From contig PCBK01000110.1 of the NCBI GenBank assembly GCA_002731275.1, forward strand, positions 1 through 64,000: a DNA stretch of 64,000 nt, read 5' to 3'. Of the stretch, positions 28,202 to 38,400 are shown piece after piece; position 1 is the stretch's first letter; every line of letters starts with the position of its first letter. Source of the stretch: Deltaproteobacteria bacterium. Lineage in GTDB: Bacteria > Myxococcota_C > UBA6777. Position numbers and translations under genes: made by a program. The notes beneath the pieces were generated by a model. The model was given only the letters and a program-made list of their open reading frames with translations. It was not told the origin of the DNA and ran no database searches.

Positions 28202-28230
28202 TTGACACCACCCACCAAACAGTCTACCAT
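28202..28230 (+). promoter_or_regulatory. Sigma-70-type promoter for the second Cys-rich/NHL lipoprotein
   Basis: TTGACA (28202-28207), a 17-base spacer, then TACCAT (28225-28230), about 40 bases before the start codon. It matches the arrangement upstream of the first paralogue. Confidence 0.45.
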
Positions 28231-28270
28231 CACATTTTATCTTGTAAATTCGGACATCTGAGAGGATCAA

Positions 28271-31200
28271 ATGAGCACGCAAAGCTCCCCACACAGTGTA
28301 TACTATCTCAAACTTCTTCTGGCCTTATGCGGCCTTCTCTTGACAGGGTGTCCAGACGATCCAACGACTTATAAAAATGTCTGCCAATCCTGTGAAGACC
28401 GCTGTCTCAAACTCAGCGAGACCGAGTACAAGTGCGTCACCTGTCTCACGGACCAGCAATGCCAAACCCCCTCCAGTCCCGATAAAAAGTGTAATGCACA
28501 GTTCGAATGTGTCTGTGGCTCCGACAAAGACTGCTCTGACGGACAAAAGTGTGACCAAACCACTGGACAATGCACCGGATGTACCGACGACAAAGACTGC
28601 ACAAACGCCAGCGCCCCCATCTGTTCCTCCGGTGTATGTGTCGCTTGCAAAACCTCAGACAAACGCGATTGTGTCATCACAGATCCCACCTTCTGCGCAA
28701 AAGGTGCACAAACATGCGGCGCTGACGGACAGTGGAAAAATTGTCAGATCGTCAGCAAGAAATCCTGTCAAGCGAGTGAGTTCTGTCGAGAAGGAGAATG
28801 TCTCTGTCGTACCGAGCTTACACGATGCGGACAGCTCTGTCTCAACACGCGAAATGACCCAAATCACTGTGGAAAATGTGACAACAAATGTCCCGACAAG
28901 ACCTTCTGTGCGGCTGGAAGTTGTGTCAGTGAGTGCCCCGCAGAGACGCCAACAGAGTGTGGTCGCTCGTGTGCAAACGTGTCCAGAGACCTCTTTCACT
29001 GTGGTAGCTGCGGCAATACGTGTAAAGATGGCAAGGAATGTCGTGGGGGCACATGTGTCTGTCCTGAAGGACAAATCGAATGTAACAACCAATGTATCGA
29101 CCCTACATATAACACAGCACACTGTGGAAGCTGTGGAAACACTTGCAAATCCGGGCAGGTGTGCGCAGCTGGCGCTTGCCTATCGAGCTGCCCAAAAAAT
29201 ACACCAAAGACCTGCTATGGTGGGTGCTTTGATACACAAAGAAGTCGTCAACATTGCGGACAGTGTGGACAAGCCTGTCGAGTCGACCAAACCTGTCAGG
29301 CCGGACAATGTAAATGCCCCGAAGGTAAACAGGAATGTAACGGCGCGTGCGTCGATGTGACCGTCCATCCAGGACACTGTGGCAAGTGCGCAAATGCATG
29401 TAAAGAGGGTCAACAATGTACCCAAGGAAGCTGCGTGGGCGTTTGTCCTTCGACCACCTCAACGCTCTGTTATGGAGGATGTTTTAGTACAAAGAACAGC
29501 ACACAACACTGCGGGAAGTGCGGAAATACATGCCAAAATCAACAGGTCTGTACAGAGAGCAAGTGCGCTTGTCTGCAAGGGGAATCATTTTGTGGTAACA
29601 AGTGCGTCAACGTCCTCTCAAATCGCCTTCATTGCGGCCAGTGTGACAATCGATGTCCAGCCGGAGAAGTATGCGCAGGTGGCAAATGTACACGCACTTG
29701 TTCGTCCTCAACGCTCCTCTGTGATGGTGGATGTGTCGATGTGAAAAAATCCTTCCAACACTGTGGTGCCTGTGGCAACAGATGCCAGCCAGGAGAGCTT
29801 TGTCAACAAGGTGTATGCTCTTGTAACACAGGGCTGCAACTGTGCGAGGGAGAGTGTGTCGATCTGGCCAATTCCTCCAAACACTGCGGTCGGTGTGGAC
29901 TGACCTGCGCAGAAGTCGAAGCATGCGCCTCGGGCCTATGTGTGTACCAGGGTTGTGCAGACAAAACAGATTGCGACAAACGATGTGTGGATACAAAAAC
30001 CGATGAGAGCAACTGCGGAAAGTGCGGAACAGTATGCAAAAGCGAAGAGTTATGCCTCGAAGGTGTCTGTCGTATCCCCTGTACAAACGGAGACACAAGA
30101 GCTTGCTACACAGGTCCAGCAGCCACCCAGGGTGTCGGAACCTGCCAAGACGGCACACAGAGCTGTGTCAACCAGATCTGGAATACATGTCAAGGCGACA
30201 CGCTGCCACAAACTGAGACGTGCAACAATCTCGACGATGATTGCAACGGACAAATAGACGACAACCTCGCTCGCTCTTGCGGCATCGGCGAATGTAGAGG
30301 CAGTGAGATCTGCAACGCAGGAACGTGGGCCGCTTGCAACGGCAAAAAGCCCGCCAATGAAGTCTGTGATAACAAAGATAACAACTGCGATGGAAAGGTC
30401 GACGAAGGGCTCTCATGTACCCTCTCTTGGTCCGTCAGTACCTTTGCAGGGACGACAGATGGATACGCAGATGGGGACAAACTCCAAGCACAATTTAGTA
30501 GTCCAATCCGCACACTCATCGACACTCAAGGCAACACCTTCATCTCCGACGTTGGAAATCATCGCATACGTATGATTGACGCCAAAGGAGTTGTCACGAC
30601 GTTCGCAGGAACCGGGACAAAAGGTACGGTAAATGGGGGCAAAGCGACCGCACAATTTAGCTCACCAGCCGGGATCGCCTGGGGTCCACAAAGCCAAGGG
30701 ATCTTCATGTTTGTCGCGGACTTTGACGGTGATAAGATCCGCAAAATTGCATACACCAACGGCGCGATCAATGTCACAACACTCGCCGGGAGTGGTGCAG
30801 GTGGATTCAAAGATGGCGCTGCAGGTGTCGCCGAATTTAACGAACCAGCAGGCATCGCCTTTGATGGTATGTCCAATCTTTACGTCGCGGATTCCAAAAA
30901 TCACGCCATTCGCAAAGTGGATCTACAAGGAAACGTCACCACAGTCGTAGGAACAGGTAGCGCAGGGTTCGTCAACGGTAACGGCACAAGCGCGCAGCTC
31001 AACACGCCCTCTGATGTGGCCTTGGATCCGAACGGAAACCTCCTCATCGTCGACGCTCTCAACCATTGTATTCGCATACTTGACGTCAACACAGGCAACG
31101 TCTCGACCTTTGCGGGAACAGGCGCACAAGGCTCATTTGATGGACCCAAAGCCCAGGCTCAATTTTCCGGCCCCTTCGCGATAGCGTTTGATGGACAAGG

Positions 31201-31429
31201 CAACCTGTTTGTTGTCGAAGCTGTTGGACATAGAGTCCGCATGATCGATCCAAAAGGAAACGTGACGACGATCGCAGGGAGTACACAGGGTTTCTCGGAT
31301 GGTAATAACCCTCTCTTCGCGCAATTTGACACCCCCTCAGGTATTCATGTAGATAGCAACGGAGACCTTTATATCGCCGATCAAGCCAACCACAAGATCC
31401 GTCTCGTCAAAAGGACCGTCGCCCCATGA
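28271..31429 (+). CDS. Lipoprotein paralogue: ten Cys-rich modules, two MopE motifs, six NHL-type repeats
   Basis: A 1052-residue lipoprotein (lipobox LTGC, Cys27, then PDD). The layout is that of the preceding gene: N-terminal Cys block, ten HCGxC-type modules (the last reads NCGKC), then Asp-rich metal-binding motifs, here two (NLDDDCNGQIDD and NKDNNCDGKVDE), then only six NHL-type units, enough for one six-bladed propeller. The first about 250 codons are close to identical at DNA level to the upstream gene, while the propeller part has diverged, so duplication with later gene conversion of the 5' part is likely. The stop overlaps the start of the pseudouridine synthase gene (ATGA). It is probably exposed at the cell surface. 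Confidence 0.85.
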   Translation: MSTQSSPHSVYYLKLLLALCGLLLTGCPDDPTTYKNVCQSCEDRCLKLSETEYKCVTCLTDQQCQTPSSPDKKCNAQFECVCGSDKDCSDGQKCDQTTGQCTGCTDDKDCTNASAPICSSGVCVACKTSDKRDCVITDPTFCAKGAQTCGADGQWKNCQIVSKKSCQASEFCREGECLCRTELTRCGQLCLNTRNDPNHCGKCDNKCPDKTFCAAGSCVSECPAETPTECGRSCANVSRDLFHCGSCGNTCKDGKECRGGTCVCPEGQIECNNQCIDPTYNTAHCGSCGNTCKSGQVCAAGACLSSCPKNTPKTCYGGCFDTQRSRQHCGQCGQACRVDQTCQAGQCKCPEGKQECNGACVDVTVHPGHCGKCANACKEGQQCTQGSCVGVCPSTTSTLCYGGCFSTKNSTQHCGKCGNTCQNQQVCTESKCACLQGESFCGNKCVNVLSNRLHCGQCDNRCPAGEVCAGGKCTRTCSSSTLLCDGGCVDVKKSFQHCGACGNRCQPGELCQQGVCSCNTGLQLCEGECVDLANSSKHCGRCGLTCAEVEACASGLCVYQGCADKTDCDKRCVDTKTDESNCGKCGTVCKSEELCLEGVCRIPCTNGDTRACYTGPAATQGVGTCQDGTQSCVNQIWNTCQGDTLPQTETCNNLDDDCNGQIDDNLARSCGIGECRGSEICNAGTWAACNGKKPANEVCDNKDNNCDGKVDEGLSCTLSWSVSTFAGTTDGYADGDKLQAQFSSPIRTLIDTQGNTFISDVGNHRIRMIDAKGVVTTFAGTGTKGTVNGGKATAQFSSPAGIAWGPQSQGIFMFVADFDGDKIRKIAYTNGAINVTTLAGSGAGGFKDGAAGVAEFNEPAGIAFDGMSNLYVADSKNHAIRKVDLQGNVTTVVGTGSAGFVNGNGTSAQLNTPSDVALDPNGNLLIVDALNHCIRILDVNTGNVSTFAGTGAQGSFDGPKAQAQFSGPFAIAFDGQGNLFVVEAVGHRVRMIDPKGNVTTIAGSTQGFSDGNNPLFAQFDTPSGIHVDSNGDLYIADQANHKIRLVKRTVAP

Positions 31430-32079
31430 ACCAACCTGTTTTGCTCGAACAAAAAGATGATGTCTGGGTCTTTTACAAACCTTCAGGGATGGCCGTCCAC
31501 CCCACGAATGATCCGGACATCCCAGACTTGATGAGCTGGATTGAGGCCAATGGGTATGCGAAGATGGCCCCCATTCATCGGCTCGACCGCGCGACCTCTG
31601 GGCTTGTGTTGTGCTCTCCTTCCGCAGACGTCAGAGGTGCATTTGGGAAGTGGTTTACAGAGTCATTGGTGGAGAAAGAGTACAGAGCCCTGGTGTACGG
31701 TGTGACGAGACCAAAAGGGGTGATCAACCGACCGCTCTTCGATCGTCGGCGAAGAAAATCACTGAAAGCCAAGACACACTACAAACAACTCTCTTGCGAT
31801 GCGGGATTTTCCTACCTGAGTGTCAAACCCACGACAGGGCGAAAACACCAGATCCGCCAGCACTTTCAAGGTATCGGGCACGCGCTTGTTGGTGACCAAC
31901 GCTACAAACCCAAAAAGTTTCGCGCAGTACCAGGCTTCCCCGGTCGCTTATGGCTCCACGCACATACTCTTGTCCTCCCCAATGGCTGGACACTCACAGC
32001 TTCCCTGCCAGAAGAATTAACCACCCACCTCGCCGTACTACATGAGATAGAACAACGAACCAAAGAAGACGAAACATGA
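31426..32079 (+). CDS. RluA-family pseudouridine synthase
   Basis: A 217-residue enzyme that converts uridine to pseudouridine in RNA. The catalytic motif HRLDRATSG (51-59, nucleophile Asp54), the preceding FYKPSGMAVHP block, and the LSVKPTTGRKHQIRQHF block match the RluA/TruC branch. There is no S4 domain at the N-terminus, so TruC-like (tRNA U65) is possible, though the exact target cannot be read. The start overlaps the stop of the lipoprotein gene by four bases and the stop overlaps the next start by four, so it is translated from a polycistronic message with functionally unrelated neighbours. Confidence 0.88.
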   Translation: MNQPVLLEQKDDVWVFYKPSGMAVHPTNDPDIPDLMSWIEANGYAKMAPIHRLDRATSGLVLCSPSADVRGAFGKWFTESLVEKEYRALVYGVTRPKGVINRPLFDRRRRKSLKAKTHYKQLSCDAGFSYLSVKPTTGRKHQIRQHFQGIGHALVGDQRYKPKKFRAVPGFPGRLWLHAHTLVLPNGWTLTASLPEELTTHLAVLHEIEQRTKEDET

Positions 32080-32552
32080 ACACACTCTACTTTGCAGACG
32101 TCGCGATCAGACCCTCCTTCTTTTTCACCTCATCACTGTTGATTGCATACCATCTCATCGTACCCATCGGTGCAGCCATTGCTTTTAAGACAGGAAAAGC
32201 GCTGCGTGTGTGGTCCCTCTTGTGTGCCCCACTGGTCGTGCTATACGCTTATCTCACAGCGACAGAGCCAACCTCAAGCGCAGCTCCCTTTGCCGGACTC
32301 TTCTACTTCGCGCTCGCGATGGTCGCCTACCAACTGACCTCCGTCCCTCCAGCCCCTATCAGCTTGCTGCCAGGTCCCGCTCCAGAAGATCAAGAGACAC
32401 AAGGCGCAGTTGAAGTACAAGAAGAAAGATCTTTGAAAGACTTGTGGTTTGGGGATATCGGAGCATACCCTTGGGGTGTTGTGGGCTTGATCTTTGCTGT
32501 TATCTTCGTCTTATTGTGGGTGGGATCGGCATTTGCTCAAGCGTGGGGGTGA
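32076..32552 (+). CDS. Small multi-pass membrane protein, unknown function
   Basis: A 158-residue inner-membrane protein with about four hydrophobic helices (about 14-36, 43-62, 69-87 and 134-155) and a polar Glu/Pro/Gln-rich loop (about 92-125) between helices three and four. I recognise no family. Its ATG overlaps the stop of the pseudouridine synthase gene. Its 3' end overlaps the convergent 108-residue gene by 16 bases. Confidence 0.7.
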   Translation: MNTLYFADVAIRPSFFFTSSLLIAYHLIVPIGAAIAFKTGKALRVWSLLCAPLVVLYAYLTATEPTSSAAPFAGLFYFALAMVAYQLTSVPPAPISLLPGPAPEDQETQGAVEVQEERSLKDLWFGDIGAYPWGVVGLIFAVIFVLLWVGSAFAQAWG

Positions 32553-32863
32553 GATAAGAAACAGATGTCTAACTCATGCAACATCGACACACAGGCGATT
32601 TCACTCGCAGAGAGCTTCACATCGTCGAAGTGTTTATGTTCACCATTGGCTCCATAGCGCGTCACTGCGATAGTGTGTGAAGTCTTCTGTTCACGCAAAA
32701 GCTCTTTTGCCCAAAACACATCACGTAAACAGACTTTCTCCCCACCAAATGTCCCTCTTTGAAAGAGCTCAAAGTCCTTACGCAGCAAACGACCTCGAAA
32801 GGATGATGAGTGTTCGCCTCTTTTGGTCTCGATCTCAACCCAGATCATCTCGTCATTTTTCAT
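32537..32863 (-). CDS. Small cytoplasmic protein, unknown function
   Basis: A 108-residue protein, mixed charge, no signal or membrane segment. The start at 32863 has AGGAG seven bases upstream; the frame is open for 136 codons further but that extension crosses the divergent gene at 33053 and has no ribosome-binding site. I see no known domain. It may be a small beta-rich protein, given the alternating pattern at the N-terminus (MIWVEIETKRGE). It is divergent from the DUF3137-like gene. Confidence 0.6.
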   Translation of the reverse strand: MKNDEMIWVEIETKRGEHSSSFRGRLLRKDFELFQRGTFGGEKVCLRDVFWAKELLREQKTSHTIAVTRYGANGEHKHFDDVKLSASEIACVSMLHELDICFLSHPHA

Positions 32864-33052
32864 CGATCTTCTCCTATTCATCAACCACGACGAACGTGGC
32901 GACCAGGACATCCTTGTCCGCCTGAAGTACCTTTGTCTGAATGTGAAAGACGGCTTTGTATAGCAGATCCTTGATATGATTCCAAGAACTATGTAATCTG
33001 TGCCACATTGGATGACTTTTCGTCCCAAAAGAACACAATACGAGGCACAACG

Positions 33053-33655
33053 ATGAGTTTTTTCGGTCCATCCAAAGAAGAGATCTGGTCTGATGTCGCA
33101 CACGAACTTGGTGGAGAGTTTAAAGATGGCGGTTTTTGGGGCAAAGACGTCCTCACATACCAACACGGCAATTGGGAGATTCTGCTCGACACCTATACAG
33201 AAAAAATCGGCGAAGTCTGCTACTCCTACACCCGCGTTCGGGCTCCCTTCGTCAACAGAGACGGATTGCAATTTACGATCTTCAACGAGGGCATCTTTTC
33301 ACCGGTTTGGAAGTTCCTTGGGGCGCAAGATATCGAAATCGGCGACCCCGACTTCGACCAAAAATTTATGATCCAGGGAAATGACCCCCATCAAATTGAG
33401 CAACTCTTTCTGGATCAACACATTCAAGGCCTTCTGATCGCCATGCCGAATACTCGCTTTGAGATCCGAGATGATGAAGGCTTCTTTGGCCCACACTTTG
33501 ACGTGGGTGTGGATGAGCTCTATCTCGCCACATCAGGCATCGTCAAAGACCAAGAGATCCTCAAGTCACTGATCGAGCTCTTCGCACGTACAATCAACAA
33601 ACTCGTAGACATCGGCTCTATAGAGATCGCTCAAGCCAACATCATCCTTCGATAG
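33053..33655 (+). CDS. DUF3137-like protein, unknown function
   Basis: A 200-residue soluble acidic protein. The segment GDPDFDQKFMIQGNDP followed by a helix, then RFEIRDDEGFFG, is reminiscent of DUF3137 proteins, which carry a 'dpxFdkxFxVxgdd' core after membrane helices; here the membrane part is absent. The N-terminal stretch WSDVAHELGGEFKDGGFWGKD recurs in stand-alone relatives. The start is taken at 33053 (MSFFG), where the preceding sequence CGAGGCACAACG offers a weak site. Its function is not known and no operon partner is evident. Confidence 0.6.
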   Translation: MSFFGPSKEEIWSDVAHELGGEFKDGGFWGKDVLTYQHGNWEILLDTYTEKIGEVCYSYTRVRAPFVNRDGLQFTIFNEGIFSPVWKFLGAQDIEIGDPDFDQKFMIQGNDPHQIEQLFLDQHIQGLLIAMPNTRFEIRDDEGFFGPHFDVGVDELYLATSGIVKDQEILKSLIELFARTINKLVDIGSIEIAQANIILR

Positions 33656-33817
33656 ACAGGGTCTTCTGCCTTTGCTCGTATAGAAGACACCTGCGCTAGC
33701 TCCTCTTGCATCTCCTTCCTCCCATCCCCATCGTACATTAAGGGAAAAGAACATCACTCCGTTTTGACTCACAAACGGCTCTCAAGCGCTCAACAAATAA
33801 AAGAGGAGAAGGCACAC

Positions 33818-34810
33818 ATGGAGGCACACACTGCACCCAAAAAAGGTCCCGTGCTGTTAACAGGCGCAACAGGCTTTGTCGGCAGACATCTCTACCCAAT
33901 CCTTCAGTCCGAAGGGTACGATGTCATCTGCGCAACTCGCTCCGTTGAAAAAGCACGGCAAACGTACCCTTCGAGGCAATGGGTAGAGCTGGACATCGAA
34001 CGTCCTGAGACTCTACGCCCGGCCCTTACGGGGATCAAGGCTGCGTTCTTTTTGATCCACGGCATGTCAGACGATGGTGATTACGAGCGTAGAGAGCGTG
34101 AATCCGCAAACAACTTCATCCAGGCAGCCGAAGATTGTGGTGTCGAACGCATCGTCTACCTCGGTGGCGTCCTCCCCAAAGGTAAACTCTCCAAACACTT
34201 GCGTAGCCGTAAAGTGACAGGCGAAATCCTCCGCAGTGGAAATGTCTCAACCATCGAGCTGCGCGCAGGTATGATTATCGGTGCCGGCAGCGAAAGCTGG
34301 AACATCATCCGCGATCTAACCGCCCGACTACCCGCCATGCTGCTCCCACGGTGGCTCTCCTATCGCTCTGAACCAATCAGCATCGATGACGTGGTCACAG
34401 CCCTTCTCCACGCACTCGAATTATCACAAAAGAACTCCGCATGGTACGACATCCCTGGCCCCGAACAGATGACAGGGAAAGAACTTATCTTGCGTGTATC
34501 TCGCCTCCGTGGGGTCGCACCACTCACTGTCAGCGTCCCCATCCTCTCCCCCAAACTCTCAAGCTATTGGTTAAGGTTCGTCACAAGAGCCGACTTCAAG
34601 GTCGCCAAAGAGCTCGTCCTGGGCTTTACAGGCGATCTTGTCGCGAGCGGAGATGTCTTTTGGGATATCCTCCCTGGATACCAACTCACAGCATTTGATG
34701 AGGCCGCAAAGATCGCCCTCGAAGAGAGTCGCGCACAGCTCTCTCCTAACGAACGTATGATCGAATCCATCCTTCGTAAACTCAGCAGAAAGTCAGAGGC
34801 CTCTTCATGA
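33818..34810 (+). CDS. NAD(P)-binding atypical short-chain dehydrogenase / NmrA-like protein
   Basis: A 330-residue Rossmann-fold protein. LLTGATGFVGRHL near the N-terminus is the dinucleotide-binding TGxxGxxG motif; VKxATR-like and ELDIERPETL follow. There is no YxxxK active site, which places it with the atypical SDRs (NmrA-like or complex-I 39-kDa-like), often used for redox sensing or polyketide/quinone chemistry. The C-terminal 100 residues are a substrate-domain extension. The start at 33818 follows GAGGAG; earlier frame codons lack one. The stop overlaps the start of the CPBP gene by four bases. Confidence 0.8.
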   Translation: MEAHTAPKKGPVLLTGATGFVGRHLYPILQSEGYDVICATRSVEKARQTYPSRQWVELDIERPETLRPALTGIKAAFFLIHGMSDDGDYERRERESANNFIQAAEDCGVERIVYLGGVLPKGKLSKHLRSRKVTGEILRSGNVSTIELRAGMIIGAGSESWNIIRDLTARLPAMLLPRWLSYRSEPISIDDVVTALLHALELSQKNSAWYDIPGPEQMTGKELILRVSRLRGVAPLTVSVPILSPKLSSYWLRFVTRADFKVAKELVLGFTGDLVASGDVFWDILPGYQLTAFDEAAKIALEESRAQLSPNERMIESILRKLSRKSEASS

Positions 34811-35490
34811 CCCACACCACCTCCCAAAGGAGGCTCGTTCCCTCGTACACAGCGCTCATCTTCCTGTTCCTCGTCTCCGCAGGATGGTTTACGGTTGTCT
34901 ACACAAACCAACTCAAAAGTGTCCTTCAGCCACTTGGTCTGTACGCTCTTGTTGCCATGCTCATCGCGTTCATATGGGAACGACCAGTGTGGAGAGATGC
35001 CTACATCCCCACCCTCAAGTCGATCATCTTGGGAGTCATCTTTGGTCTCATCATGGCGGCCGCGACGTATCTTGCGTACAACATCTTCATCATCCTCTTT
35101 CCCTCGGCAAAACCAGAAGTCATGCTTCTGTACAAGCAACTTCATCTGCCCCCTGGCCCCACCAGACATCTACATTGGTTCATCATCGTGATTATCGCCG
35201 AAGAAATTCTTTGGCGGGGGCTCTTGTTCTCGACACTCCCACTCCACAAAGACAATCTTCGTACAGGCTGGCAAACACAGCTCGGTTGGCTGACCTTTGC
35301 CAGCCTGTTATACGCTCTCGCACAAATGGGACAGGGTTCACTCCTTCTTGGTCTTGTCGCCCTTGTATGTGGGATGACGTGGGGTATCATCAGATTGTGG
35401 AGCCAGAATCTCATCACCCCTATCCTCACACACCTCGTGTGGGATATCATCGTCTTGCTCCTCTTTCCTCTCGAACAACTCACACCCTAA
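34807..35490 (+). CDS. CPBP/CAAX-type intramembrane protein, one motif His replaced
   Basis: A 227-residue membrane protein with about seven helices. Motif 1 of the CPBP (Abi, type II CAAX protease) family is present as EEILWR (E132, E133, R137), and the last motif as HLVWD. The middle FxxxH motif reads YALAQ, so the usual metal-binding or catalytic His is Gln. The protein may therefore be inactive as a protease or have altered chemistry. Family members cleave prenylated or other membrane substrates or act in self-immunity. It is translationally coupled to the preceding NAD(P)-binding gene, and its end overlaps the convergent HEAT-repeat gene by four bases. Confidence 0.78.
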   Translation: MTHTTSQRRLVPSYTALIFLFLVSAGWFTVVYTNQLKSVLQPLGLYALVAMLIAFIWERPVWRDAYIPTLKSIILGVIFGLIMAAATYLAYNIFIILFPSAKPEVMLLYKQLHLPPGPTRHLHWFIIVIIAEEILWRGLLFSTLPLHKDNLRTGWQTQLGWLTFASLLYALAQMGQGSLLLGLVALVCGMTWGIIRLWSQNLITPILTHLVWDIIVLLLFPLEQLTP

Positions 35491-38400
35491 GGTTGTTGGT
35501 CGGCCTCATCGACGGACAGCTCATCCAGAAAAGACTCATAGAACCTCCGGACATCTGGCCTCGCACGTCTCATCTCGTGACGCACCATGGGGACAATCTC
35601 ATCCCCCCATGCCAACAATAAATGCCTCGCTGTTTGTTGGATCTTTCGTTGTTTGTGTTGCATGTTCTTCAACAAGAGCGGAAAGGCAGGCTCATAACGA
35701 CGATGCCCAAGTGTCCTCATCAACGAACAGATCACATCCTTTCGCGTCTCCATCCGCAGCGCTTGTGTCGCCGCCTCAAGAACACGCTCTCGACTCGCAT
35801 GCTTACGCAAAGCCCGAAGCGCCGCCGAACGCACTTGGGGACGTGGATCTGTGACAAACGTCGCGAGCACATCGACACCCCGTTCACCATGCCGACCCAA
35901 CGCATGAATACCACGAACAGCCAGTCCCTGTTCGACACTCTTTTCACGGATCAACGTCGCAAGCCCATCGACACTTTTACCTTCGATTGGATCGACAAAA
36001 TCATCTTCCAAAGATGGCTCTTCTTCTTCATTTGAGGCTGGCAACGTCGTCAGTGAACGTAACTCTTCAGGCGCGTGGCGTTCGACTTCATCAAGTAAGC
36101 AACGAATGGCATAAGAGCCATCCAACGCCAACAATCGAATCGCTTGATAATGGCCTTTGGATATGCATTCTGCACATAGCGGCAACAGGACTTCTTGTGG
36201 AAGCATCCGAAGATAAGGCGCGATTTCGACGTTCCCTTCCAACCACACACCTAACCACTCTTTCGCAAACTGACGCTTTAATGTCTTCGGTATATGAGGT
36301 AAAAAGAACTCCGCAGCCTCCCACTTTGACGGTTCAGCAGGCCACTCTTTCACACAATCAGTGAGCTTCAACAGCGGCCCCCTCCGCAAGTCGATTTCAC
36401 CATTGAGATACAACGTCAAAAGACTCTCCCAAACATCCCTCGTCTCAGGCCAAGACAGCAACTGCTCCGCAGCATGTGAACGTTCCTGAAAAGCTCCCTC
36501 ACGAAGCAACTTCACCATCCGATCATATCGTTCCTTACGAGAGACGTCCCCTCCCCCTGAGCTGTCGACAAACGGCGTAACCACAGCCACACCGAGAGGA
36601 CGTAGCTCTGCAGTGTGTTCGAGCCACTCACTCGCACGCGCTTCCTCCCAGCGATACCACGACTCCGCCTCCTCTCGAAGCGCTGTCAGGGATTCGTCTT
36701 CACCTCGTCGCTCCGCAGGGATCGAGAACGCCTTCGACAACAAAGCGAATGTCTCATGTGCAACGTCCGGCGCCAACCGACATGTCGCAAGACATACACG
36801 TAGATCGGACAACTCGATGACCCCCCCTAATGACTGGAGTAATTCATATCGTTGAAGGCCTGTCATATCACCAGAGACAGGTAGCGAACGCAGGAGACGG
36901 AGTCCCTTATTTCTCAGCGGCAAGGGGAGCTTGTCATCGGCCAAACACCTCCGCAGAAAGGAGAAGATAACCTCTAGTGAGAGGTCTTCTCGGTACAACG
37001 AGACGATGTCGAGAAGTCCTTCGAAGAGGTCTTTGTGACGTGGTTTTGCAAGCGAAAGAAGCAGCTCTGCACGCTTTTGAGAAGGTTCATCTCTCAACCA
37101 CGCGAGCCACTGGACAAATTGTTCGCGAATCAGCGCGTCAATGTTCCCCTTGTGTGTGGTCTCTTTCTCTCGAAGCTCAAGCAGTTCTCTCGCGGCCTCC
37201 GGCGAAAACCCATCAAGGCGCATCGTACGTGTGGGATCATCCAGGTCGACCTGTGGTAACAACCGCGCACGGTAAAGTTGCCTTTGTAACTCCACATGTG
37301 AAGCATCGGAAAGTCTCACATACCCCTGCAAACAATCCTCTACCAGCTCATCACAGCTCCCTTTGTGAGCCAATCTCATGATGGCACTCGTCCGTAACGC
37401 CCCATCCATCGCCTGCGCAAGGAGGTCCCTTCGGCGTGGTGTGGTCTCCTCACAATAAGCCTTCAGTAAGACAGCCCCGTAGGCTTCTCCAGCCGACTGC
37501 TCTAGAGCCAATTTGAGCAGGGAACGAAAAGAAACGTTGTCATGGTAAGCCAGCCAAAAGACGAGAGACTCGACGGATTGACCCGAACCGACTTCAGCCA
37601 GAGCGATGGCGGCTTCTTTCTTCACTGCCATGGATGGGTGTTGTAGGGCTTGTGTTGCGTAAGATTCAGCCCACCGGGCTTGAAAGACACCAAGCGCTCG
37701 CAACGCTTGCGTGACGATTCGGGGTTCAGTGTCTTGTGTCAGTTGACAGAGAGAGAGCTCAAGCCCGCGTGCTTCTTCGCCACCTTCGATAATCGCCTCA
37801 AGCGCTGCCCGCTGGACGTTTGTGTGAGAATGACGCCAATACGGTTCGATCAAGCGCAACACCACACCAGTCGGCTGATGACGAACAAAGACTTCGAGGA
37901 GCGCGACAGTCATCGCCGCAGAAGGCTGTTCATACAACCAATCGAGCACAAACAACCACAGTAGATCTTTGCCCGTCTCTGGACTCTCATGATGCCAACG
38001 TCTCACAGACCAACCATTCTGAATGAGTGAACGACCATACCGAAAGATCATCTGTTCAAGCTCAGGGATACACACACGCTTGATAGAAAAATCTCCCTCC
38101 AAGGCTTTCTTGACGTAAGACGCAAAGATACCCCGAAATAACGTCTCTACTTCCTTGAGATAGTGTCTTTCGCCTGACTTACAAAACACACGAAGGCGCT
38201 CCATCGGCGTGATCTTGTCGTCTTCGTGCTCCTCCCAAGATTGTTCTAAGACAGCCTGCGCAACTTCGTCTCTTCGCGCTTGTGGAAGGAATGGACGAAA
38301 CAACCCCATCTCCGTCGGACCAAATCGCTCAATCCAACCCCGATACAGTTGTCCTCGGTCCTCACAAAGAGACCAGAGAGTCGACATTCCAAGCCTGCGA

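Noticed and set aside
23287-31300. Numerous long open frames on both strands across the Cys-rich/NHL genes
   Set aside because: Repetitive, Cys- and Gly-codon-biased DNA keeps alternative frames open; none has its own initiation signal or non-repetitive composition.
32864-33271. N-terminal extension of the small minus-strand gene
   Set aside because: It lies opposite the DUF3137-like coding region and lacks initiation signals; ATG 32863 has a good AGGAG.
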